From an uncultured Bacteroidales bacterium (GTDB taxonomy: Bacteria > Bacteroidota > Bacteroidia > Bacteroidales > P3), in NCBI GenBank assembly GCA_947097635.1, contig CAMURW010000019.1, positions 1-11,997 on the forward strand: a stretch of 11,997 nt of DNA, given 5' to 3'. The notes below the pieces were generated by a model. The model had not been told where the DNA came from, ran no database searches, and saw only the letters and a list, made by a program, of their open reading frames with translations. A program made the translations under genes and the position numbers. This document shows, piece by piece, positions 7,112 to 11,997 of the stretch; within the stretch, counting starts at the first letter, position 1, and each line of letters begins with the position of its first letter.

Positions 7112-7939
7112 ATGAAAAAAGTATTTGCTTTGATGTCAATATTTGGTTTATTGGCATTCACAAATTTCAATGGTGTAATGGCACAGGATGCTGCCGCTCC
7201 TGCCGCTACCGAACAGGTAGCCTCCGAAGGTACCGACAGTGCTGCTGCCACCGAGGCCCTCGCCGAAGCTCCTGAAGTTGCCCAAGAGGCTGCTCCCGCC
7301 GCCGAAACCAAGACCTTCCACCAGACACTGAAAGAGAAGTACATTCAAGGCGGTGCCGGCTGGATGACCCCCGTGCTCCTCTGCCTCATCCTCGGTATGG
7401 CCCTCGTAATCGAACGCATCCTCTATCTCAACATGGCCACCACCAACGTCAACAAACTTCTGCAGGGCATCGAAGACAATGTGAAGAAAGGTGACTACAA
7501 TGGTGCCAAAGATCTGTGCCGCGACACCCGTGGTCCCGTTGCCAGCATCTTCTACCAGGGACTTGACCGTATCGAACAGGGGCTTGACAACGTAGAGAAA
7601 GCTGTCACCAGTTACGGTGGAGTGCAGATGGCCCGTCTCGAGAACAATCTCACCTGGATTGCTCTGTTTATAGCTCTCGCACCCTCATTTGGATTCCTCG
7701 GCACTGTGGTAGGTATGGTACAGGCCTTCGACGCTATCGAGGTAGCCGGCGATATCAGCCCCACCGTTGTGGCTGGCGGTATGAAAGTGGCTCTGTTGAC
7801 GACCATCTTCGGTCTGATTGTGGCTATTATCCTTCAGATTTTCTACAATTACATCCTTACCAAGATCGAAAGCCTCGTGGCACAGATGGAAGACGGTTCC
7901 ATCACTTTCATGGATATCCTTGTAAAGAACAAGAAATAA
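7112..7939 (+). CDS. exbB: MotA/TolQ/ExbB proton channel protein
   Basis: 275 residues. ExbB subunits form the pentameric inner-membrane channel that uses proton flow, with ExbD, to power TonB at the outer membrane. The first 24 or so residues look like a cleavable signal peptide (MKKVFALMSIFGLLAFTNFNGVMA). A low-complexity Ala/Glu-rich segment follows to about residue 66. Membrane helices lie near residues 85-102, 179-203 and 221-245. The family core GFLGTVVGMVQAF (194-206) and the TT of the last helix (230-231) are present. The signal peptide is consistent with the N-out topology of ExbB and places the acidic linker in the periplasm. It is first in a four-gene operon behind a good promoter. 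I cannot tell from sequence whether it serves TonB or a TolQ-like function, but the two ExbD partners favour TonB. Confidence 0.93.
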   Translation: MKKVFALMSIFGLLAFTNFNGVMAQDAAAPAATEQVASEGTDSAAATEALAEAPEVAQEAAPAAETKTFHQTLKEKYIQGGAGWMTPVLLCLILGMALVIERILYLNMATTNVNKLLQGIEDNVKKGDYNGAKDLCRDTRGPVASIFYQGLDRIEQGLDNVEKAVTSYGGVQMARLENNLTWIALFIALAPSFGFLGTVVGMVQAFDAIEVAGDISPTVVAGGMKVALLTTIFGLIVAIILQIFYNYILTKIESLVAQMEDGSITFMDILVKNKK

Positions 7940-7960
7940 TAGTATAAAGCAACGTCTGTC

Positions 7961-7999
7961 ATGCTGCCAATGCACTTTTCAACACCATAACGGCAGCAT
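7961..7999 (+). other. Inverted repeat between exbB and the next gene
   Basis: ATGCTGCC (7961-7968) and GGCAGCAT (7992-7999) are perfectly complementary over 8 bp around a 23-base loop. No T tract follows, so this is not a standard terminator. It lies 21 bases after the exbB stop and may act as an mRNA 3'-end stabiliser or partial attenuator that sets a higher ExbB dose than ExbD. That role is inference. The rest of the 116-base gap is AT-rich; TAACTTTA at 8032-8039 is one base off the -7 element but lacks a -33 partner. Confidence 0.45.
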
Positions 8000-8055
8000 C
8001 CACGCCGACTAAAACTTTATTACATAGTAAATAACTTTATAACTATTATTTTAAC

Positions 8056-8544
8056 ATGAAAGAAAAAACAAGAAAACTTATTCAGTGGATCTTCCTGGGT
8101 CTGGCAGTACTGGGTGGCATCTTTGCCATCTTCCATGCTACTGGATCGGAATCGGATCATGTACTGGAAGGTATGACCGAAGCGGGCAACCCCCTGTCGA
8201 GCCTGTACGACATCGCCTACTATCTCTTGATTGTCATCATGCTGGTAGCTATCGTCAGTATCCTTTTCTTCGTCTTCCGCCAGTTTATTTCCAATTTCAA
8301 GGACGATCCCAAGAAAGCCAGACGTTCCCTCTTTTCCGTGGGCCTCATGATTCTGGTGGTCATAATATCCTTTATCTTCGCCAAGGGCACCGACGTTAGC
8401 CAAGCGATGTTGGATAAAAACAATTTGACTGTTGGTGCCTCCAAGTGGATCGGTGCTGCCTGCTTCATGGTATACATCATGGTGGTCGTGGCTATCCTAA
8501 CCATCGTTTACACCGAGCTCAACAAGATGTTTAAAAAGAAATAA
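8056..8544 (+). CDS. Small four-helix membrane protein of unknown function in the exb operon
   Basis: 162 residues with four predicted membrane helices at about residues 10-27, 52-74, 92-109 and 130-153. It has a basic N-terminus (MKEKTRK) and a basic C-terminus (MFKKK). The charged segment FKDDPKKARR (81-90) links helices 2 and 3 and should be cytoplasmic. An acidic segment (residues 31-44) lies between helices 1 and 2. I do not recognise a named domain, and it lacks the ExbB core motif and the ExbD membrane aspartate. It sits between exbB and two exbD genes, with only 3 bases before the first exbD, so it is very probably co-translated with them. It may be an accessory subunit of the proton channel, but that rests on position alone. 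Confidence 0.85.
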   Translation: MKEKTRKLIQWIFLGLAVLGGIFAIFHATGSESDHVLEGMTEAGNPLSSLYDIAYYLLIVIMLVAIVSILFFVFRQFISNFKDDPKKARRSLFSVGLMILVVIISFIFAKGTDVSQAMLDKNNLTVGASKWIGAACFMVYIMVVVAILTIVYTELNKMFKKK

Positions 8545-8547
8545 ACT

Positions 8548-9120
8548 ATGGCAAGAAAAACTCCTGGACTTAACACAAGTTCAATGGCCGATATCTCATT
8601 CTTGCTGCTCTGCTTCTTTCTGATGGTGAGTAGCATCAACACAGATACGGGTATTGCACGCCGACTGCCGCCTCCGCTGCCGCCGGACACCGAAGTACCA
8701 GAAGTTCACGAGCGCAACATCTTTATCGTTAAAATAAACAGCAAGGATCGCCTGCTCTTCAATGGCCAGGTGGGCGACCTTAACGCCCTTCGCGACCGTG
8801 CAAAGGAGTTCTTGGGCAACCCCAACGACCTCCCCACACTACCCGAGAAAGACCCAACGGACATCCCTCTCCTGGGCAACTATCCCGTTAGCAAAGGCGT
8901 CATTTCGCTGCAAAACGATAGAGGCACCTCATACGATATGTACATCAAAGTCCAGAACGAACTGGCTGCTGCTATCGCTGAGATGCGCGACGAACTCGCC
9001 ACTTCTCACTTCGGCAAACATTACGATAATATTACTGAATCTCAACGCGAAGCTGTGGACAAAGCCATCCCCGTGGCTATATCCGAGGCTGAACCCACAA
9101 AGATTGGAGGAGAAAAATAA
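8548..9120 (+). CDS. exbD: ExbD/TolR-type transport energiser, first copy
   Basis: 190 residues, longer than the roughly 140 of classical ExbD. ExbD has one membrane helix carrying an essential proton-relay aspartate and a periplasmic domain. Here the short cytoplasmic start ends in SSMAD, with D15 at the head of the helix ISFLLLCFFLMVSSI (16-30), matching the family. A proline-rich linker follows (RRLPPPLPPDTEVPEV, from about residue 38), then the periplasmic domain with NIFIVKINSKDRLLFNGQVGDL and the later VSKGVISLQNDRGTSYDMYIKVQNEL. The extra length includes a Pro/Asp-rich insertion near residues 90-108 and a C-terminal helix-like extension. It starts 3 bases after the four-helix protein and its stop overlaps the next exbD by one base, so the set is tightly coupled. 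Confidence 0.92.
   Translation: MARKTPGLNTSSMADISFLLLCFFLMVSSINTDTGIARRLPPPLPPDTEVPEVHERNIFIVKINSKDRLLFNGQVGDLNALRDRAKEFLGNPNDLPTLPEKDPTDIPLLGNYPVSKGVISLQNDRGTSYDMYIKVQNELAAAIAEMRDELATSHFGKHYDNITESQREAVDKAIPVAISEAEPTKIGGEK
9106..9112 (+). promoter_or_regulatory. Shine-Dalgarno-like site for the second exbD
   Basis: GGAGGAG lies seven bases before ATG 9120, inside the end of the first exbD. Clear Shine-Dalgarno sites are not seen before the other genes here, so this one may boost re-initiation at the TAATG overlap. The codons also encode GGE of the upstream protein, so chance cannot be excluded. Confidence 0.45.
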
Positions 9121-9596
9121 TGGCACGTTTTACTGGTAAAAAAGCTAAAGAGACCCCAGGTCTCAACATGGGCTCCATGAGCGACATTGTTTTTATGCTC
9201 CTATTCTTCTTCATGGTGATTACCACCATGCGTGAGAGTTCACTCTTCGTCAAGATTTCCGTACCGCAAGGCTCAGAAGTCAGCAAACTGGAGAAGAAGA
9301 ACCTTGTCAGTTACATCAACGTAGGCGCTCCCATGCCACAATGGGAGAACAAGTATGGCAAGGAACCTGTCATCCAGCTCAACGACCAGATTGCCGACGT
9401 TAGCGACATACCCCAGTTCGTGGAACTGGAGCGCGCCGATCGTCAGGAAGCCGACCGTCCCAACATCACCACTGCCATCAAGGCGGACAAAAACGTGCGA
9501 ATGGGTATGATCAGCGACATCAAACAGCAGCTGCGCGAAAGCGGTGCTTTTAAGATTTTCTACAATGCCGCCAAAGGCGCTGATGCCAAGAAATAA
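9120..9596 (+). CDS. exbD: ExbD/TolR-type transport energiser, second copy
   Basis: 158 residues. The cytoplasmic lead ends in GSMSD, with the family's conserved membrane aspartate at D22, followed by the single helix IVFMLLFFFMVITTM. The periplasmic part carries VKISVPQGSEVSKLEKKNLVSYINV and a later segment ITTAIKADKNVRMGMISDIKQQLRESGAFKIFYNA, which corresponds to the usual ExbD/TolR periplasmic fold ending in strand and helix. It differs markedly from the first copy in the linker and central region, so it looks like an old paralogue rather than a recent duplicate. Two dissimilar ExbD proteins could form a heterodimer within one ExbB pentamer. It is the last gene of the operon; the start overlaps the previous stop by one base, and a strong terminator follows about 75 bases downstream. 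Confidence 0.92.
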   Translation: MARFTGKKAKETPGLNMGSMSDIVFMLLFFFMVITTMRESSLFVKISVPQGSEVSKLEKKNLVSYINVGAPMPQWENKYGKEPVIQLNDQIADVSDIPQFVELERADRQEADRPNITTAIKADKNVRMGMISDIKQQLRESGAFKIFYNAAKGADAKK

Positions 9597-9670
9597 TCTT
9601 CAACACACATCACACTGGCTGGTGTCAGCCCACCGCTCTCAACCAGCTTTATTCCTCTATTAACTTTCAG

Positions 9671-9715
9671 AACCTCGCGTATTCGATATAAAGAATACAC
9701 GAGGTTTTTTATTTT
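9671..9715 (+). terminator. Strong intrinsic terminator of the exb operon
   Basis: AACCTCG-C-GTATTC (9671-9684) pairs with GAATAC-A-CGAGGTT (9693-9706): 13 pairs interrupted by one C/A mismatch, with an 8-base loop. TTTT, A, TTTT follows directly. This is a classical rho-independent terminator placed after the second exbD. A smaller hairpin, GGCTG-GTGT-CAGCC (9617-9630), lies just upstream and may be a 3' stabilising element. Confidence 0.92.
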
Positions 9716-9980
9716 GAAGACCCACATGGGCTGTGTTACTGAGTGGTACATGGCTTCAAACGTAGGGGAAAGATGGCTTGAATGATCGTCCGCATAGTGT
9801 CCTAATCGCAAAGTTTATGGGATGTTTATTGAATTGGCCCGTTGCACCTAACCCGGGAATCTATTATCAATTTGCGATATTATAAATCCTTCACTGTTTA
9901 GAAGTAAAGAAATAGGACTTATTATGGGCTATCATAGTGACTTATTAACAAGAAAAAAATGTTATTTTTTTCTTTCACGC
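9716..9980. other. Gene-free stretch with inverted repeats upstream of buk
   Basis: No convincing gene is found here in any frame; the open frames are short, lack family features and include a 19-codon and a 23-codon + strand frame. Two structures stand out. ATCGCAAA (9805-9812) and TTTGCGAT (9871-9878) form an 8-bp perfect inverted repeat enclosing 58 bases, with a possible inner CCCG/CGGG pairing (9838-9841, 9854-9857). AAGAAAAAAAT (9950-9960) and ATTTTTTTCTT (9964-9974) form an 11-bp A/T hairpin with a 3-base loop just before the buk promoter. The stretch from about 9720 to 9860 is less AT-rich than the rest, so it could be a decayed gene or an untranslated RNA. No tRNA is recognised. Confidence 0.5.
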
Positions 9981-10009
9981 TTGTATATAAAATAAAAATA
10001 GTAATTTTG
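9981..10009 (+). promoter_or_regulatory. Predicted Bacteroidetes promoter of buk
   Basis: TAATTTTG at 10002-10009 matches the -7 pattern TAnnTTTG. TTG at 9981-9983 lies 18 bases upstream, slightly short of the usual spacing. Transcription would start near 10016, leaving an AT-rich leader of about 80 bases before ATG 10099. The A/T hairpin at 9950-9974 lies directly upstream of the -33 element. Confidence 0.6.
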
Positions 10010-10098
10010 CACCTTGAATTATTGCGTCTGCTATCCCCTTCACATAGTTCATTATTATATAAGAATCAATAAAATATCATTAGTACATAACATACACA

Positions 10099-11190
10099 AT
10101 GGACAAGAAAAAGTACACGCTGGTGGTAAACCCCGGCGCTACATCCACCAAGGTTGCCGTCTATGAAGGCGAAAACGAAGTTTTTACCGAGAACCTGAGC
10201 CACCCCATCGATGACATCAAGAAATTCAAAGAAGTGGCAGACCAGTTCGAGTTCCGCAAAGGAGCCATAATGGAGATGCTGAAGCAGCATAGCATCGGCA
10301 GCGACGAGATAGCCATAGTGATGGGACGTGGCGGTCTCACACGTCCCTGCGAGAGCGGCACATACCGAGTGAACGACCTTATGAAGAAGGAGTGCATCGA
10401 GGGTGTACAGGGCAAGCACGCCTGCAACCTCGGTGCCCTGATCGGCGACAGCATTGCCAAGGATCTGGGGCTGCCCTGCGCCTACATCGCCGACCCCGGC
10501 ATCGTGGACGAACGTCCGGACTACGCCAAGCTGAGTGGGCATCCCGTATTCGACCTGGATTCCAGTCACGAAGGCGTGATATGGCACTGCCTGAACCAGA
10601 AGATGACCGCCAAGCTGTATGCCCGTGAGTTAGGCAAGAAATACGAGGACCTAAACCTCATTATCTGCCACATGGGCGGCGGCGTAAGCTGCGGCATCCA
10701 CGAGCACGGGCGCTGCGTGGAAGTGAACCGCGCACTATGCGGGCTAGGTGCCATGACCCCCACCCGCTGCGGCAGCATCAACAGCAGCAAGCTGGTGGAG
10801 GTGTGCTTCAGCGGAAAATATACCGAGACCGACATCAAGAAGATGATCACTGCCGAAGGCGGCTTTGTGGCCTACCTGCACACCAACGATGCCTACGAAG
10901 TGGAAAAGAGAGCACTGACCGGTGACGCAAAATGCAAGCTGCTAGTGGACGCTTTCTGCTATCAGGTGAGTTTGGAAATCAGCCGTCTCGCCGCCGTGGT
11001 GAACGGCAAAGTGGATGCCATACTGCTCACTGGTGGCATAGCGTACAGCAAGCCCTGGATGACACAAATCACCGAAAAGGTGAATTGGATAGCCCCCGTG
11101 AAGGTGTACAAGGGCGAAAACGAGATGCTAGCACTAGCCATCTGCGGCAAGGAGATAATGGACGGCACCACTCCCAAAGAGTACGCCTAA
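10099..11190 (+). CDS. buk: Butyrate kinase (acetokinase family)
   Basis: 363 residues, the usual length. The enzyme interconverts butyrate plus ATP with butyryl phosphate plus ADP; related members prefer branched-chain acids such as isobutyrate. It belongs to the ASKHA fold. Visible family signatures are NPGATSTK (11-18), GRGG (76-79), ESGTYRVND (85-93), HACNLGALIG (107-116), KLSGHP (144-149), HMGGGVS (191-197), the PTRCG loop with R223 (221-225), TNDAYEVEKR (262-271), TGGIAYSKPW (311-320) and IAPVKVYKGENEMLALA (331-347). The common neighbour ptb (phosphotransbutyrylase) is absent; upstream is a 502-base gap with a promoter, and downstream is an isomerase, so the gene is probably transcribed alone. 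Fourteen cysteines are present, some in or beside family motifs (C84, C109, C190, C198, C224), which seems high. The physiological direction cannot be deduced from sequence. Confidence 0.93.
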   Translation: MDKKKYTLVVNPGATSTKVAVYEGENEVFTENLSHPIDDIKKFKEVADQFEFRKGAIMEMLKQHSIGSDEIAIVMGRGGLTRPCESGTYRVNDLMKKECIEGVQGKHACNLGALIGDSIAKDLGLPCAYIADPGIVDERPDYAKLSGHPVFDLDSSHEGVIWHCLNQKMTAKLYARELGKKYEDLNLIICHMGGGVSCGIHEHGRCVEVNRALCGLGAMTPTRCGSINSSKLVEVCFSGKYTETDIKKMITAEGGFVAYLHTNDAYEVEKRALTGDAKCKLLVDAFCYQVSLEISRLAAVVNGKVDAILLTGGIAYSKPWMTQITEKVNWIAPVKVYKGENEMLALAICGKEIMDGTTPKEYA

Positions 11191-11198
11191 GAGCGTAC
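11181..11198 (+). other. Short hairpin spanning the buk stop codon
   Basis: GTACGC (11181-11186) and GCGTAC (11193-11198) pair perfectly around a 6-base loop that contains the buk stop codon TAA (11188-11190). No T tract follows. It may be a minor mRNA structure or chance. Confidence 0.3.
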
Positions 11199-11207
11199 GG
11201 AAATAGC

Positions 11208-11310
11208 GGTTGGAAAGTCGGGCAACGATAACAAATTACACGTGCCTTAGCATACCCGTCAAGGAGCGTAAGTGTGAGAATTGTTGCGAACTTTCCAACC
11301 TTATTTATTT
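11208..11310 (+). terminator. Long inverted repeat after buk: possible terminator or structured RNA
   Basis: GGTTGGAAAGT (11208-11218) is perfectly complementary to ACTTTCCAACC (11290-11300). Further in, GCAAC (11222-11226) can pair with GTTGC (11283-11287) across a small internal loop. TTATTTATTT (11301-11310) follows directly, which suits an intrinsic terminator for buk. The enclosed segment of roughly 56 bases is large for a terminator and may fold into further arms, so a small RNA or a leader element of the downstream isomerase gene is an alternative. Confidence 0.5.
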
Positions 11311-11311
11311 G
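11281..11311 (+). promoter_or_regulatory. Weak candidate promoter of the isomerase gene
   Basis: TTG (11281-11283), a 20-base spacer and TTTATTTG (11304-11311) match the Bacteroidetes promoter with one mismatch in the -7 element. It would start transcription some 20 bases before ATG 11337. It overlaps the right arm of the inverted repeat, so the two readings compete. Confidence 0.35.
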
Positions 11312-11336
11312 CACTACAAATCATCCCTATATAGTT

Positions 11337-11997
11337 ATGAAAAAATTTGTCATTATAGTATGCCTGCTCGCCTTGGGCATCTCCTCTACCACGGCGCAGA
11401 GCTGGGTGGTAAAAGAGAAAAAGGGCAAAGTGACCATGGACAAGGCCTACTACGAACAGCTGAAACGCAGCGCGACACGTGCAGACTCCCTTCAGGCCGA
11501 TATCACGCGCTTGCAACAAGAGGTGGCTAATCAGAAAAACATCGCCAACCAGCGCACCTCTATCCTCACTTTCAACGACTCTGCCTCTTACGCTATAGGA
11601 CGCGACCTGCACGACAGCTGGATGCGCCAACAGCTTGGCATCAACATGGAAGCCGTGATACAGTCGCTAAAAGACTGTCAGCATGGCCAAAACACCTGGA
11701 ACGAGCAGACACTGCGCAGCCTGCTGCAACGCTTTCAGCAGCAGTTCGAAAAACGTCAGCACGTGCAGCAGCAAGAAGCCATGAGCAAAGCTAAGGATAA
11801 TATTGCCGTCGGCAAAGACTTCCTGGCCAAGAACGCTGAAAGCAAGGCCGTATACACCACCAAGAGCGGACTGCAATATCGCATCGTGCACAAGGGCAAC
11901 GGCAAACGCCCCAAAGCCACCGACAAGGTGAAGGTTAACTACATTGGCACGTTGATCGACGGCACCAAATTCGACAGCAGTTACGACCACGGCGAGG
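11337..11997 (+). CDS. Secreted Mip/FkpA-like FKBP-type peptidyl-prolyl isomerase (partial, 3' end missing)
   Basis: The first 220 residues are visible; the frame is still open at the window edge. A signal peptide (about residues 1-20, MKKFVIIVCLLALGISSTTA) indicates export. A helical, probably coiled-coil region follows (about 44-72). An FKBP N-terminal dimerisation-type domain starts near FNDSASYAIGRDLHDSW (79-95) and runs through LLQRFQQQFEKRQ to about 165. The catalytic FKBP domain begins at TKSGLQYRIVHKGNGKRP (175-192) and shows KVKVNYIGTLIDGTKFDSS (197-215). Y202, F212 and D213 correspond to the active-site Tyr, Phe and Asp of FKBP12. The role is cis-trans isomerisation of prolyl bonds and chaperoning of envelope proteins, in the periplasm or anchored at the outer membrane. 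It lies 146 bases after buk with a possible terminator between, so it is likely a separate unit. Confidence 0.9.
   Translation, partial: MKKFVIIVCLLALGISSTTAQSWVVKEKKGKVTMDKAYYEQLKRSATRADSLQADITRLQQEVANQKNIANQRTSILTFNDSASYAIGRDLHDSWMRQQLGINMEAVIQSLKDCQHGQNTWNEQTLRSLLQRFQQQFEKRQHVQQQEAMSKAKDNIAVGKDFLAKNAESKAVYTTKSGLQYRIVHKGNGKRPKATDKVKVNYIGTLIDGTKFDSSYDHGE

Noticed and set aside
9726..9785. 19-codon + strand frame (MGCVTEWYM...) after the exb terminator
   Set aside because: Very short, no ribosome site, no convincing promoter upstream; compatible with chance.
9560..9811. 83-codon minus-strand frame across the exb terminator region
   Set aside because: It runs through the end of the second exbD and through the strong terminator, with no homologous features and no matching promoter pair.
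9924..9995. 23-codon + strand frame (MGYHSDLL...) upstream of buk
   Set aside because: It runs through the A/T hairpin and into the buk promoter region; length and composition are compatible with chance.
1..11997. CRISPR array, prophage, insertion sequence, toxin-antitoxin or other defence genes
   Set aside because: No spaced direct repeats, transposase, integrase, phage or toxin-like frames were seen; the window reads as core envelope and metabolism genes.

Overview
The window looks like a chromosomal piece of a Bacteroidales bacterium (Bacteroides/Prevotella-like; the genus cannot be fixed from sequence alone). The reasons are: promoters matching the Bacteroidetes pattern TTG-N~20-TAnnTTTG; almost no Shine-Dalgarno sequences; a TamL-type lipoprotein Omp85; an ExbB with an N-terminal signal sequence followed by a four-helix protein and two ExbD proteins; and GC-rich genes separated by very AT-rich gaps. 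All recognised genes are on the + strand.

Layout. Positions 1-147 are the Ser/Arg-rich 3' end of an unidentified gene, followed by a probable terminator. Positions 237-6933 hold a tightly packed envelope cluster: a compact secreted alkaline phosphatase, a predicted outer-membrane beta-barrel protein, the Kdo transferase WaaA, the outer-membrane assembly lipoprotein TamL (start overlapping the waaA stop) and a short-chain polyprenyl diphosphate synthase. Together these cover lipid A/Kdo assembly, outer-membrane protein insertion and isoprenoid precursor supply. The small gaps suggest one transcription unit, at least through tamL.

A 178-base AT-rich gap carries a 20-bp perfect palindrome and a good Bacteroidetes promoter. 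It leads into a second operon at 7112-9596: exbB, a small four-helix membrane protein of unknown function, and two different exbD genes. These would form a proton-driven energiser for TonB-type outer-membrane transport; no tonB gene is in view. The operon ends in a textbook intrinsic terminator.

A 502-base gap follows, with inverted repeats and a second promoter, and then a stand-alone butyrate kinase (buk) without the usual adjacent ptb gene. Downstream of buk is a long inverted-repeat element. The window ends inside a secreted Mip/FkpA-like FKBP-type peptidyl-prolyl isomerase.

Most of the window is ordinary Bacteroidales core genome. I do not see a clearly new multi-gene system. The best leads are the uncharacterised membrane protein inside the exb operon, the palindrome next to its promoter, and the structured non-coding stretches on each side of buk.
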